From assembly GCA_038736355.1 (NCBI GenBank), contig JAVYML010000001.1, positions 372,001-436,000 of the forward strand: a stretch of DNA of 64,000 nt, in the 5' to 3' direction. Source of the stretch: Candidatus Hadarchaeales archaeon. Its GTDB lineage: Archaea > Hadarchaeota > Hadarchaeia > Hadarchaeales > WYZ-LMO6. The notes beneath the pieces are model-generated. The model was not told where the DNA came from. It did not search any database and was given only the letters and a program-made list of their open reading frames with translations. Position 1 is the first letter of the stretch, and every line of letters starts with the position of its first letter. The position numbers and the translations under genes were made by a program. Below, in pieces: positions 42,555 to 51,055 of this stretch.

Positions 42555-42889
42555 ACCCCAGAACATTCCTTGAGGATCCTTTCCAATCTCTCCCTCTTCT
42601 CCTCCAAGATCCTCCCCACACCCTCCAGGAACTGGATCAGGTCGAGGGAATAGAAGCATACCTTCCTCCTTTTCTCCGTCCTTCCCATCCTCTTCCTGAG
42701 AAGCCCCATCCTCACCAAATGGCCCAGATGTTGGCGCAGGGCCCTTTCAGACCTCTTCGTTTTCTTCAGGAGATGGGAGATGGGGAGCTCCCTGCCTTCC
42801 CTAACCAGCACCAGGAGGAGGAGCTGGGCGGTGGGTGGCAAACCCAAAAGGAGGGAAGCCTCCCTCACCGCTCTATGCTTCCTGTCCAT
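42551..42889 (-). CDS. Winged-helix transcriptional regulator (MarR/ArsR-like)
   Basis: A 112-residue DNA-binding protein: a helix-turn-helix at about 35-62 (ISHLLKKTKRSERALRQHLGHLVRMG) and a basic wing (KRMGRTEKRRKVCFYSLDL), then a C-terminal coiled coil (VGRILEEKRERLERILK) for dimerisation. It is divergent from the radical SAM gene at 42943, separated by 53 bp, which makes that gene its most likely target. Confidence 0.82.
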   Translation of the reverse strand: MDRKHRAVREASLLLGLPPTAQLLLLVLVREGRELPISHLLKKTKRSERALRQHLGHLVRMGLLRKRMGRTEKRRKVCFYSLDLIQFLEGVGRILEEKRERLERILKECSGV

Positions 42890-42942
42890 CTCCTCCCTTC
42901 CTCATCATCCTTTTAAACTTCTCTGCAAAATCTTTTGCATAG

Positions 42943-44424
42943 ATGCCTGAGGTAGTTCTGACCGCCGACCGCAACCTGATGTCGGATTATGGGGGATCCG
43001 TGTTCGTGGGCTTTGCCGCCTGTGCCCCCAAGCTCCTACCCGACCCACTCTTCCGTCTCTTCCTCTGTCCTCCCGTCCCCCACCGAAAAGGGGTGGCACT
43101 CTTCGCCCCTTCAGGAACTAGGAAGATCGAAGCCGTTCTCTTGGAGGAAGGTTTTGATGTGGTGGTAGGGCATCCGGAGCACCTGGAAGAGGTGGTGGAT
43201 GAAAGGACCAGGGCCATAGGGATTACCACCAACGATCCACTGGGACTGGGACCCGCCTCTTCCACCTTCAGCAGCTTGGTGGGTAGGGAGACCTATTCGG
43301 CCATTCACTTCAGGGAACTGATCACCCATAGGATCTTCCGGAGGAAGGACCTGAAGGTAATCGTGGGTGGACAGGGTGCCTGGCAACTGGCAGAGAGCAG
43401 GATGATGGCAAAGTATGGAATAGACTGCGTAGTGCTTGGAGAAGGAGAAACCGTGGCACCGGAGCTCTTCCGCAAGGCGGTAAGGGGTGAACCCCTTCCA
43501 CCCATCGTTCAGGGAGGACCGACTCCTCTCGAGAAGATTCCCGCCATCAAGAACCCCACCGTGGATGGAATAGTGGAGGTGGCTAGGGGATGCGGAAGGG
43601 GATGTAAGTTCTGTGTCCCCACCCAGCGCTACCTGCGCTCCCTCCCCCTCGAGAAGATCAGGGAAGAAATGAGGGTGAACGCGGTGGTAGGTCACCTCGT
43701 AATCCATGCGGAGGATGTGCTGAGATATGGGGCAAACGGCATCCTGCCGGAGGAAGAGAAGGTGATGGCCCTTTTCCAGGAAGTGGCCAAGACGGGAATG
43801 GACGCCAGCGTTTCCCACGTTGCCTTTGCCTCCGTGGTCTCCGCCCCTTCCCTGGTACAGAAAATCACGGAACTCTTGGGCATAGGGACCAAACAAAAAC
43901 CCTTTTTCGGGGTCCAGATGGGGATAGAAACGGGATCCCCTTCCCTGATCGAGAAGCACATGAGGGGGAAAACCCTTCCCTTCAAACCAGAGGAATGGCC
44001 GGAAGTGGTGGTAAAGGCCCACCAGATCCTGGCGGATCACCACTGGGTTCCCTGCTCCACGCTGGTAATGGGTCTTCCCGGAGAAACCCCCGAAGATGTG
44101 GAAAGGACGAGGGAACTCGTGGAAAGGCTGAAGGAGTTCAAATCCCTGATCGTCCCCCTCTTCTTTGTTCCCCTGAGCTTCCTGAGCGGGGAGAGGTTCT
44201 TCACCGCAAAGGACATGAGGGAGGAGCACTGGAAACTCTACGCCGCTTGCCTCAGACATGACTTCAAATGGATAAAGGAGCTCGCAAGGGACCACTTCAA
44301 AGACAGCAGGATCAAGAGGATGATGATGGGAATTCTGACGAACTTCATCAGGAAAAGACTGGAACCTTATCTCAAGCTGATGGAAGAGGGAAAAAGCCCC
44401 TTCAGAGACGGGAGCAGCGCCTGA
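42943..44424 (+). CDS. B12-binding-like radical SAM protein
   Basis: A 493-residue radical SAM enzyme. The N-terminal ~190 residues form a Rossmann-like domain (LKVIVGGQGAWQLAESRMM and GIDCVVLGEGETVAPELF) typical of cobalamin-binding radical SAM families, though no DxHxxG cobalamin motif was found. The [4Fe-4S] motif is C217-x3-C221-x2-C224 (CGRGCKFC). A PFFGVQMGIETGSPSLIEKHMRGK barrel strand follows. The family includes methyltransferases, methylthiotransferases and lipid enzymes; substrate unknown. An HTH gene is divergent upstream. Its 3' end overlaps the convergent LLM gene by 23 bp. Confidence 0.85.
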   Translation: MPEVVLTADRNLMSDYGGSVFVGFAACAPKLLPDPLFRLFLCPPVPHRKGVALFAPSGTRKIEAVLLEEGFDVVVGHPEHLEEVVDERTRAIGITTNDPLGLGPASSTFSSLVGRETYSAIHFRELITHRIFRRKDLKVIVGGQGAWQLAESRMMAKYGIDCVVLGEGETVAPELFRKAVRGEPLPPIVQGGPTPLEKIPAIKNPTVDGIVEVARGCGRGCKFCVPTQRYLRSLPLEKIREEMRVNAVVGHLVIHAEDVLRYGANGILPEEEKVMALFQEVAKTGMDASVSHVAFASVVSAPSLVQKITELLGIGTKQKPFFGVQMGIETGSPSLIEKHMRGKTLPFKPEEWPEVVVKAHQILADHHWVPCSTLVMGLPGETPEDVERTRELVERLKEFKSLIVPLFFVPLSFLSGERFFTAKDMREEHWKLYAACLRHDFKWIKELARDHFKDSRIKRMMMGILTNFIRKRLEPYLKLMEEGKSPFRDGSSA

Positions 44425-45502
44425 CCACCTCGTCTATGAGCCTGTAGGAGGTTCCAGTTTTGGAGGGATCAGCGAAGGGGGTCTGGTTCCAGAGCACCAC
44501 TACCTCCGCCCCCTTCTCCGCATAAAGCTTAAGGGTCTCCACCACCTCTTCCGGAGTACCGTAAACGAAGCTCTCCGCGGCGAGATCGGTGGGTATGTGC
44601 TGTACCGCCTCCACCACCCTTTCGGAGAGTTCGGTGAAGATGAAATCGGCAAAGGGGTTGAAACGTTCACCCAGAGGATGTTTCAGTCCCCTACGCTCGT
44701 AGGCGGAAGGTGGGAGGGTAAGGGCATATCCCTTGAGTACGGGATTTTCCATCATCTTTAGACACTCCTCTCTGGTCTCCGCTATGACGAGGGGGGCGTA
44801 GAGGGCCAGAGTGATTTCCGCGGCCTTCCTTCCCACCCTCTCAGCTGCTTCCCTTATCACCTCCGCCTTCTCCCCGTACTCCTGCGGGGTCATCATCATG
44901 GGCAACCAACCATCCGCAAGTTCCCCCACCACCTTCAGCATTCTGGGACCATGCGCTGCCACCCAAATGGGTGGGGGTTTTTCTCCGTAAGGCAAGAGAT
45001 CGAAGGGAGCGTTCTTCAGCTTCCAAAATTTTCCCTCAAAGTTCACCAAGTTTCCCCTACCCGCCTCCCAGCTGAGCCTTATGATCCTCAGGGCCTCCTC
45101 GAATTTTCCCACCTGTTTTGAGTACTCCATCCCATAGGGGGTGTAGTTCATGGCTTCACCCGTTCCCAAACCGAAAATACACCTTCCCCTGGAAATGTGG
45201 TCCAGGGTTAGCATACTCTGGGAAAGCATCACTGGGTTCCTCCTGATGGGATCGGTGACGGAGGTCCCTATTTTGATCTTTTCGGTTCTGGAAGCCACGA
45301 AGGCCAGGGTGGCTATGGGATCATAGAAATCGTGGGGCGGGAACCAACCCATTAAATGATCCGCGTACCAAACCGAATGATATCCCTTTTCCTCACAACT
45401 CTTAGCTACCCTCCAAACGGTATCTACTTGGGGACGACCTTGCTCGTCCACCCGGAAAAGGGAAGGATTGATAGGACCCACCGTCCCTATTCCCAGCCCC
45501 AT
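44402..45502 (-). CDS. Luciferase-like F420-dependent oxidoreductase (Mer/Adf-like)
   Basis: A 366-residue LLM protein: SVWYADHLMGWFPPHDFYDPIATLA at the N-terminus, IKIGTSVTDPIRRNPVMLSQSMLTLDHISRGRCIFGLGTGEAMNY-like core, and PPPIWVAAHGPRMLKVVGELADGW. This arrangement fits the F420-dependent methylene-tetrahydromethanopterin reductase/secondary-alcohol dehydrogenase group. ATG at 45502 is chosen: GGAGGAAA lies immediately upstream and a TATA box (45528-45539) about 32 bp away; the longer in-frame start runs through both. The true reaction is not determined. Confidence 0.9.
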   Translation of the reverse strand: MGLGIGTVGPINPSLFRVDEQGRPQVDTVWRVAKSCEEKGYHSVWYADHLMGWFPPHDFYDPIATLAFVASRTEKIKIGTSVTDPIRRNPVMLSQSMLTLDHISRGRCIFGLGTGEAMNYTPYGMEYSKQVGKFEEALRIIRLSWEAGRGNLVNFEGKFWKLKNAPFDLLPYGEKPPPIWVAAHGPRMLKVVGELADGWLPMMMTPQEYGEKAEVIREAAERVGRKAAEITLALYAPLVIAETREECLKMMENPVLKGYALTLPPSAYERRGLKHPLGERFNPFADFIFTELSERVVEAVQHIPTDLAAESFVYGTPEEVVETLKLYAEKGAEVVVLWNQTPFADPSKTGTSYRLIDEVVRRCSRL

Positions 45503-45527
45503 TTCCTCCCCCTTTTTCCAGTCGGAG

Positions 45528-45539
45528 CATATATATTCC
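45528..45539 (-). promoter_or_regulatory. TATA-box promoter of the LLM oxidoreductase gene
   Basis: GGAATATATATG on the minus strand is centred about 32 bp from the ATG at 45502, with a GGAGGAAA SD between. This combination decides the start. Confidence 0.6.
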
Positions 45540-45668
45540 TCACCTAAAAAGGAGTTTGCTTTTGCCAAGAGGAGTTCAAGATAAGCCTTTTCAAAAGGAA
45601 AAACAAAATTATTTTGGGGAACGAGACCGCAAGACCCTCTCGAAGGAGGTGATAAAAGGGCAAACGAT

Positions 45669-46070
45669 ATGAAATTCGGAGTAAATCAAGTGGGAATAGT
45701 GGTGGAGGATTTGGATAGGGCGAGAGAGGCCTGTATCCAGTTCTTTGGGGAAGAAAGTCTTCCTCCGCTGGAGTTCGAGACGGGTGGTGCCAGACTGAAA
45801 TTGGCTTTCTTTCAGGCGGGTGAAATACAATTGGAACTCATCCAAGTGCTGGAAGGAGAAACCATCCATTCCAAATTTTTGAAGGAAAAGGGTGAGGGTT
45901 TGCACCATCTCGGATACTTCGTGGAAGATCTGGAAAAGAGTCTCTCACTCCTCGAGAAGGAAGGGATAAAGGTTCTTTGGAAGGGGGAAGTGCCGGGGGC
46001 TGCGAAGTTCGCCTATTTGGACACGGAAAAGATGCTGGGTATTGTACTCGAACTCATCCAGTTGGGATAG
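45669..46070 (+). CDS. VOC-superfamily protein, methylmalonyl-CoA epimerase-like
   Basis: A 133-residue vicinal-oxygen-chelate protein with two beta-alpha-beta3 modules. Methylmalonyl-CoA epimerase-type positions are seen as Q in EIQLELIQ (about 55-61), H in GLHHLGYFVEDL (about 77-88) and E in GIVLELIQLG at the end. The first metal ligand, usually His in an I-D-H-x-G-I motif, is replaced by Gln (VNQVGIVVEDL). The function may therefore differ from epimerase; glyoxalase-like activity cannot be excluded. No mutase gene is nearby. Confidence 0.7.
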   Translation: MKFGVNQVGIVVEDLDRAREACIQFFGEESLPPLEFETGGARLKLAFFQAGEIQLELIQVLEGETIHSKFLKEKGEGLHHLGYFVEDLEKSLSLLEKEGIKVLWKGEVPGAAKFAYLDTEKMLGIVLELIQLG

Positions 46071-46082
46071 TCAAACCTAAAT

Positions 46083-46110
46083 TCTCCCCTTCAAAAAAGA
46101 AAAGGGGAGA
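46083..46110 (+). promoter_or_regulatory. Hairpin abutting the start of the ThDP-enzyme gene
   Basis: TCTCCCCTT (46083-46091) and AAGGGGAGA (46102-46110) form a perfect 9-bp inverted repeat with a 10-nt A-rich loop. The 3' arm contains the only SD-like sequence and ends directly before the TTG start at 46111. Confidence 0.5.
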
Positions 46111-47823
46111 TTGCCCGTCCTGACGGGAGGGGAGATCCTAACCAAGTGTCTGGTCCAAGAAGGAATAGACAAGGTCTTCGGTGTGCCCGGTGGGGAGCTC
46201 ACCCCTTTCCTGGAAGCCCTGAGGAAGGAACCGGGCATAGATTTCTTCCTCACCAGGCATGAACAGGCTGCCGCCCATATGGCTGACGCCTGTTACCGCC
46301 TCACGGGAAAGGTGGCCGCCTGCGTGGGAACGGTTGGACCAGGGGCCGCCGACCTGGTTCCAGGAGTTTACCCTGCCTTCGCCGATGGCATCCCCCTGAT
46401 AGTACTCACCGCCCAACACCAGAGCTGGAAGTGCTACCCGGACAGGGCAAGTATGCAGAGCCTAGACCAGCTTCAGCTTCTCAAGGCCGTCACCAAATGG
46501 AGTGCCGTGATCTATCATGGAGAAAGGATTCCAGAGCTTCTGGACAGGGGACTGAGGGCAGCCTTCCGCGGGAGGACGGGACCTATCCATTTGGATCTCC
46601 CCGTGGACTTGCTCTTCAAGCGCTTTGAGGTCCCTTCCGATCAGTTTATCCCGCCTTCTCACCGATACGATGCTCTCCAGCCACCGGTGGGAAGGAAAGA
46701 GTTGGTGGAGAAGGCCGTGGAAATGCTCCTACAAGCGGAGAACCCCCTCATCCATGCCGGGGGAGGAGCCCTGTGGTCCGGAGCCTACGAAGAGTTGAGG
46801 GAACTGGTGGAGTACCTCTCCATTCCCCTCACCCCAAGTCATGCTGCTAAAGGAATCCTTCCCGAAGATCATCCCCTCTATCTCATACCAGATTCTCCGG
46901 CGGCATTGGGAGCCCAAGCGAGTGCGGATCTGGTGCTGGTGGTGGGATGCAGGATGGGGGACCTGGACTTCTTCGGCAGACCCCCCGCTTGGGGTGAACC
47001 CGGTGTCCAGAAGGTGGTCCAGATCGATTTGGATCCCGAAAATCTGGCCTTAAACCGGCAGGTGGACTTGGCCATCTTGGGAGATGCGAAAGCCACCCTG
47101 AGACTCATGTTGGAAGAAGTGAAAAAGAGGAGCGATCCCAGGAAGAGAGACCTTTCTCACTGGAAGAGGGAAGAGGAGGAGTGGATTAAGGAGAACGAAA
47201 GGATAGCGTTGGGAAGTTATGAGGGTGTTCATCCGATGAGGGTGGTGTACGAAGTAAGGAAATTCTTCCCAAGAAACGCTATCACGGTGGTAGATGGAGG
47301 AAACGTGGGGCTTTGGGCCCATTATCTGAACCGTGTCTACGAACCAAGAACCTTCCTTTGGGCGGCCGATTCCGGTCACCTCGGTACCGGATTGCCCTAC
47401 GCCATTGCAGCCAAACTCGTTCGTCCGGAGAGGGAGGTCTATCTCCTCACGGGTGATGGTTCCCTCATGTTCAACGTACAGGAAATGGAAACGGCTGCAA
47501 GGTTGGGGACCAAAATCTACGTGATCGTTCTCAACGATCGTTCCTACGGAATGATAAGGGGGGTCCAACACCTTTTGTATAAAGGTGAGTATTATGGAGT
47601 GGATTTCTCGGACGTGGACTATGCGAGAGTGGCAGAAGGAATGGGATGGTTCGGGAGGAGAATAAGGGAGCCCGAAGAAATCCCCAGGGCACTGGAAGAA
47701 GCCAAGGCCCAAAATAAGCCTGCCCTCTTAGACGTGATCAATCCAAAGGAGCTCAGCATGCTCCCCCCAGACCTGGAGATGCTGGGTGCCATCTGGATGG
47801 AGGGAGTGGAGTTTCCCACTTGA
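46111..47823 (+). CDS. Thiamine-diphosphate enzyme, acetolactate-synthase-like
   Basis: A 570-residue ThDP-dependent enzyme with the three-domain layout of the acetolactate synthase/oxalyl-CoA decarboxylase group. The ThDP-activating Glu is E51 in TRHEQAAAHMA. FGVPGGELTPFLEAL opens the Pyr domain. The Mg-ThDP motif is GDGSLMFNVQEMETAARLG with N-D about 30 residues later (VLNDRSYG), near residues 447-480. No small regulatory subunit gene is adjacent, so it may not be a biosynthetic AHAS; other pyruvate/acyl-ThDP chemistry is possible. The TTG at 46111 is the only start consistent with homologous N-termini and sits at the base of a hairpin. Confidence 0.85.
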   Translation: MPVLTGGEILTKCLVQEGIDKVFGVPGGELTPFLEALRKEPGIDFFLTRHEQAAAHMADACYRLTGKVAACVGTVGPGAADLVPGVYPAFADGIPLIVLTAQHQSWKCYPDRASMQSLDQLQLLKAVTKWSAVIYHGERIPELLDRGLRAAFRGRTGPIHLDLPVDLLFKRFEVPSDQFIPPSHRYDALQPPVGRKELVEKAVEMLLQAENPLIHAGGGALWSGAYEELRELVEYLSIPLTPSHAAKGILPEDHPLYLIPDSPAALGAQASADLVLVVGCRMGDLDFFGRPPAWGEPGVQKVVQIDLDPENLALNRQVDLAILGDAKATLRLMLEEVKKRSDPRKRDLSHWKREEEEWIKENERIALGSYEGVHPMRVVYEVRKFFPRNAITVVDGGNVGLWAHYLNRVYEPRTFLWAADSGHLGTGLPYAIAAKLVRPEREVYLLTGDGSLMFNVQEMETAARLGTKIYVIVLNDRSYGMIRGVQHLLYKGEYYGVDFSDVDYARVAEGMGWFGRRIREPEEIPRALEEAKAQNKPALLDVINPKELSMLPPDLEMLGAIWMEGVEFPT

Positions 47824-48186
47824 TTAAGCTCTTTTTCTCCCTTTACCCGTTTTGGGTTTCACGACCTCGGCCTTCTTTTTCTCGATGAGCGCCCTCAGCT
47901 TTTGGATATCTCTTTCACCCCTCTCCAGCAAAGGACCTGAAGGGTGGAAGAGTCTGCGATAACGTTCCAACAAGGCCTCGGACTTTTCCATGGAGCTCCT
48001 CCACCTTTCCAGCTTCCTGATCCTCCTTTCCAACCTTTCCAATTGGGCGGAGAGTTTCTTTTCCAGCAACCTTTCAGAATTCCCAAGAAAGATGACCCTC
48101 CTTTCTTCATCCACCTTCCAATAAGGGGAGAGCCTCTTGCTGATCTCCTCTAGGCTCCTCTCCCACCCAGAAATCTTTTCACCCAT
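47824..48186 (-). CDS. Coiled-coil protein, unknown function
   Basis: A 120-residue, very basic and helical protein (LERLERRIRKLERWRSSMEK, RDIQKLRALIEKKKAEVV) ending in KPKTGKGRKRA. ATG at 48186 with GGGAAGGGT upstream is preferred over a start nine codons earlier. No family recognised. Its 3' end abuts the convergent ThDP-enzyme gene. Confidence 0.55.
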   Translation of the reverse strand: MGEKISGWERSLEEISKRLSPYWKVDEERRVIFLGNSERLLEKKLSAQLERLERRIRKLERWRSSMEKSEALLERYRRLFHPSGPLLERGERDIQKLRALIEKKKAEVVKPKTGKGRKRA

Positions 48187-48317
48187 TCCATTCTTACCCT
48201 TCCCTGCTCTCAAAAAGGGGTCGTGGATTTCCAGTCCGAAAAAGGGATGTGTCTTTCAGTTTCGTAACACTTGCTCCCTTGTTGTCTTTCTGTTTATCTT
48301 TGTTTATTCCACAGGAC

Positions 48318-48335
48318 AATAAAAAAAGAAAAAAA
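48318..48335 (-). terminator. Oligo-T terminator of the tautomerase gene
   Basis: On the minus strand, TTTTTCTTTTTTTATTG follows the tautomerase stop directly. Long U-tracts without a hairpin are the usual archaeal intrinsic terminator. Confidence 0.6.
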
Positions 48336-48539
48336 TTAGGGAGGCATCACTTCTTTCAATTTTTCGCTGGCCTGTTCTCCACTAACACCCCAGTTCTCCT
48401 TTGGGATCTCGTGGAGAATTACCTCCACTGCCTCTGCGGGTACCCCCATATCGGTGAAGACCTTAGTAATACCTCCTATCACCCTTTTCTTGGCGGCATT
48501 AGAAAATCCCTTCCAAACCATTACATGAACCACGGGCAC
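48336..48539 (-). CDS. 4-oxalocrotonate tautomerase-family protein
   Basis: A 67-residue tautomerase subunit. Starting at GTG 48539 it reads (M)PVVHVMVWKGFSNAAKKR, exposing Pro1 as the catalytic base after Met removal, and ends EVILHEIPKENWGVSGEQAS, which is typical of the family. A longer frame upstream crosses tRNA-Phe and is not used. A TATA box (48559-48569) 25 bp upstream implies a leaderless transcript. Members act on small enol/keto acids; substrate unknown. Confidence 0.85.
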   Translation of the reverse strand: MPVVHVMVWKGFSNAAKKRVIGGITKVFTDMGVPAEAVEVILHEIPKENWGVSGEQASEKLKEVMPP

Positions 48540-48558
48540 GTGTTTAACTCTACATCCG

Positions 48559-48569
48559 GTTTTAAAAAG
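48559..48569 (-). promoter_or_regulatory. TATA-box promoter of the tautomerase gene
   Basis: CTTTTTAAAAC on the minus strand is centred 25 bp from the GTG at 48539, which fixes that codon as the start of a leaderless mRNA. Confidence 0.5.
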
Positions 48570-48593
48570 ATGCATAAAACCTAACTCGTTGAG

Positions 48594-48667
48594 TGCGGGG
48601 GGTGGGATTTGAACCCACGACATTCCGGTCTTCAGCCGGACACTCTCCCAGGCTGAGTTACCCCCGC
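48594..48667 (-). tRNA. tRNA-Phe (GAA)
   Basis: Minus-strand cloverleaf: acceptor GCGGGGG/CCCCCGC, D-arm ACTC/GAGT, anticodon stem TCCGG/CCGGA with loop CTGAAGA (anticodon GAA), T-arm GTGGG-TTCAAAT-CCCAC, discriminator A. CCA is not encoded (CTC follows). Confidence 0.96.
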
Positions 48668-48724
48668 CTTTTTTCTTTCAATGCACCGAAAAAAATACTT
48701 TCCGGGGGGGAGAAAAAGAAAAGA

Positions 48725-49474
48725 ATGGTAGAGATACTGGTGGGGTGCTGTGGGTACCCTTGCTCTCGCCCCAAGTATTACGAGAAATTCAAAACCGTGG
48801 AAATTCAATCCACCTTTTATAAGCTTCCCAAACCCGAGACCGCTTCCAAGTGGAGGGAGGAGGCCCCCGAAGGGTTCGTCTTCACCTTCAAGGCCTTTCA
48901 GGGCATCACCCATCCCACCACCAGTCCAACTTGGCGTCGTTCTGGTCTAAGCCAGGAAGAACTGAAGGGCAAAGAATATGGATGGCTGCGTCCCACCGAA
49001 GATAACTTCGAGGCCTGGGAAAGAACGGTGGAGATAGGGGAACTGCTCGGTGCGAGGGTATGTGTGGTCCAGTGTCCACCCAACTTCAAATACACGAAGG
49101 AAAATGTAGAGAACATGAAAAAATTTTTCAAGAAGGTGAAGAGGAAGTTTTCCATAGCCTGGGAACCGAGGGGGGATTGGGAGAAGTATCCGGAAGAAAT
49201 ACGAAAACTCTGCAGGGAGCTGGACCTCATCCATTGCGTGGATCCCTTCCGTCAGGAACCCCTCCATTTCTCCAGGGGCATGGCCTACTTCAGGCTCCAT
49301 GGCCTAGGCAAGCCTTCCATATACAAGTACAAGTTTTCCGATGGGGAATTGGGGGAGCTCGCCGAAAGGGCAAGGAAAATGGAAAGGGAAGTGAAGGAAG
49401 TCTATTTCATGTTCAACAACGTTTATATGCTGGAGGACGCCCTTCGGTTCCTCAAGCTTATGGAAGGTGCTTAA
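48725..49474 (+). CDS. DUF72 family protein
   Basis: A 249-residue TIM-barrel-like protein. VGCCGYPCSRPKYYEKFKTVEIQSTFYKLPK at the N-terminus and APEGFVFTFKAFQGITHP are classic DUF72 features, followed by CVVQCPPNFKYTKENVENM and AYFRLHGLG with YFMFNNVYM near the end. The family's biochemical function is unknown. ATG at 48725 is preferred; a longer frame upstream crosses tRNA-Phe. It precedes an MFS gene by 37 bp. Confidence 0.93.
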   Translation: MVEILVGCCGYPCSRPKYYEKFKTVEIQSTFYKLPKPETASKWREEAPEGFVFTFKAFQGITHPTTSPTWRRSGLSQEELKGKEYGWLRPTEDNFEAWERTVEIGELLGARVCVVQCPPNFKYTKENVENMKKFFKKVKRKFSIAWEPRGDWEKYPEEIRKLCRELDLIHCVDPFRQEPLHFSRGMAYFRLHGLGKPSIYKYKFSDGELGELAERARKMEREVKEVYFMFNNVYMLEDALRFLKLMEGA

Positions 49475-49511
49475 AAGGGATTATAACCTCCCTCATCCTT
49501 TCCCTCTGAAC

Positions 49512-50591
49512 ATGAAAACCGCCTACCTCCTCACCCTGCTTTCCAACACGGGAGTGGCCTTCTCCTCCATCCTCATTCCCCTCCTGAGCAAAGAGTTGGG
49601 ACTCTCCTTTTTCCAACTGGGTCTGGTGGTGATGGGGTACGGTCTAGCCTCCGCCCTTTCTTATTTTATTTTCGGGAGGTTTTCGGACGCGATAGGAAGA
49701 AGGACCATCTTCGTTAAGATGGGTCTGCTCCTCTGCTTCCCAACCTTTCTTTCCCAAGTACTGATAAGGGGCTTTGGCTCCATGCTCCTCATAAGGACCC
49801 TGGCCGGCTTTTGTTTGGGGATAGGTACTTTCCCCCTCCTAGCCTACCTTTCGGGGCTTCCGAGATACGAAGCCAGGGTTTGGCTCTTTGCAGGTTTCAC
49901 CTCTCTGGGCTGGGCAGTGGGATATTTGGGCGCAGGTTTTCTTCCGAGTTATGGAGCGGCCTTCTTCCTTTCCTCCCTTTCCTTCCTCCTGGGCTTCTTC
50001 TTTTCCCTCTCTTTACCCGAAGTAAGAGCGGAGAGGAAAAATTTCTCTTTCCTAGCGGTGGTCAGGCGCAACTCAAAGATCTACCTCCATTACCTGTTGA
50101 GGCATACGGGGGCCCAGTGCGTTTGGACGGTCTTTCCCATCTACCTGGTGGAACTGGGGGCAAGCAGGGGCTGGGTAGGCCTCCTCTATGCGCTGAATTG
50201 CGGCCTTCAGTTCTTCATCATGGCGGCCTTCAGCAGGATGAGGGAACCCCCAGACGACAGGATGCTGGTGAGGACGGGACTCATTCTTTCCACCGTCACC
50301 TTTTTAGCCTATTCCCTCGCCACTTCCTACCTCCACATCCTTCCCGTTCAGCCAGTGTTAGCCATCGCCTGGAGCACCCTCTATGTAGGTTCGCTGCTCT
50401 ACCTCCTGAGGAGGAACGTGGAAAAAGCCACCTCCACGAGCCTCTTGGGATCCACCATCAGCGTGGCTGGGGTGATAGGACCCTTTTTGGGGGGTGCAGT
50501 TTCAGAGGTCTTCGGACTCAGAGCAGTGATGTTGACTGCCTTCGGTCTGAACTTAACAGCCACTTTACTGGCCCTTGGGGAAAAGGGCTAA
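49512..50591 (+). CDS. MFS transporter
   Basis: A 359-residue major-facilitator permease with about 11-12 TM helices. The loop 2-3 signature is visible as FGRFSDAIGRRTIFVK. A central cytoplasmic loop (LPEVRAERKNFSFLAVVRRN) separates the halves. The start at 49512 (MKTAYLLTLL) follows a TTATAA element about 26 bp upstream; an earlier in-frame start overlaps DUF72. Substrate unknown. Confidence 0.88.
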   Translation: MKTAYLLTLLSNTGVAFSSILIPLLSKELGLSFFQLGLVVMGYGLASALSYFIFGRFSDAIGRRTIFVKMGLLLCFPTFLSQVLIRGFGSMLLIRTLAGFCLGIGTFPLLAYLSGLPRYEARVWLFAGFTSLGWAVGYLGAGFLPSYGAAFFLSSLSFLLGFFFSLSLPEVRAERKNFSFLAVVRRNSKIYLHYLLRHTGAQCVWTVFPIYLVELGASRGWVGLLYALNCGLQFFIMAAFSRMREPPDDRMLVRTGLILSTVTFLAYSLATSYLHILPVQPVLAIAWSTLYVGSLLYLLRRNVEKATSTSLLGSTISVAGVIGPFLGGAVSEVFGLRAVMLTAFGLNLTATLLALGEKG

Positions 50592-50623
50592 GCCTTTAAG
50601 CTTTTCTCTATCTTTCTTTACTG

Positions 50624-51055
50624 ATGCCCGCAGTTGTCATTTACTATTCCAAAACGGGCAACACCAAGAAGATAGCGGAGGCCATAGCGAGGGGTGCCAA
50701 GGCTAGATGCGAACCCGTGGAAAAAGCAGAGGAAGTCATGAAGGGGGCCGACCTCTTCTTCATAGGCACCCCCGTCCACTCCTTTGGACCTTCCAAGCCC
50801 ATCCTGGAGTTTCTGAGGAAGACGGACTGGAGTGGAAAGAAGGTGGCCCTTTTCTGTACCTATGCTGGTCTGGGCAACAAGAGGACCCTGGGGAAGATGG
50901 CCAGGGAAATAGAGAAGAGGGGAGGGAAGGTAGTGGGGGAGTTCTGGTGCAAGGGGAGGTTCAAGTTCCTTAGGAAGGGAAAACCCGACGCGGAAGACGA
51001 AAGGAAGGCGGAGGAGTTCGGTAGGAAAGTGGTCTCCGGTCAAGGAACATCCTGA
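50624..51055 (+). CDS. Flavodoxin-like protein
   Basis: A 143-residue flavodoxin-fold protein. VVIYYSKTGNTKKIAEAIA is the FMN-phosphate loop, DLFFIGTPVHSFGPSKPILEFL and VALFCTYAGLGNKRTLGKM follow. Probably a low-potential electron carrier or small FMN oxidoreductase. It converges with the DUF134 regulator (16 bp overlap). Confidence 0.88.
   Translation: MPAVVIYYSKTGNTKKIAEAIARGAKARCEPVEKAEEVMKGADLFFIGTPVHSFGPSKPILEFLRKTDWSGKKVALFCTYAGLGNKRTLGKMAREIEKRGGKVVGEFWCKGRFKFLRKGKPDAEDERKAEEFGRKVVSGQGTS

Noticed and set aside
45644-45652. GGAGGTGAT, a perfect SD, 16 bp before the VOC gene
   Set aside because: Spacing to the ATG is too long and no other in-frame start follows; left unassigned.
48593-48724. 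Upstream extension of the DUF72 frame through tRNA-Phe
   Set aside because: It would translate the antisense of a tRNA; homology begins at 48725.
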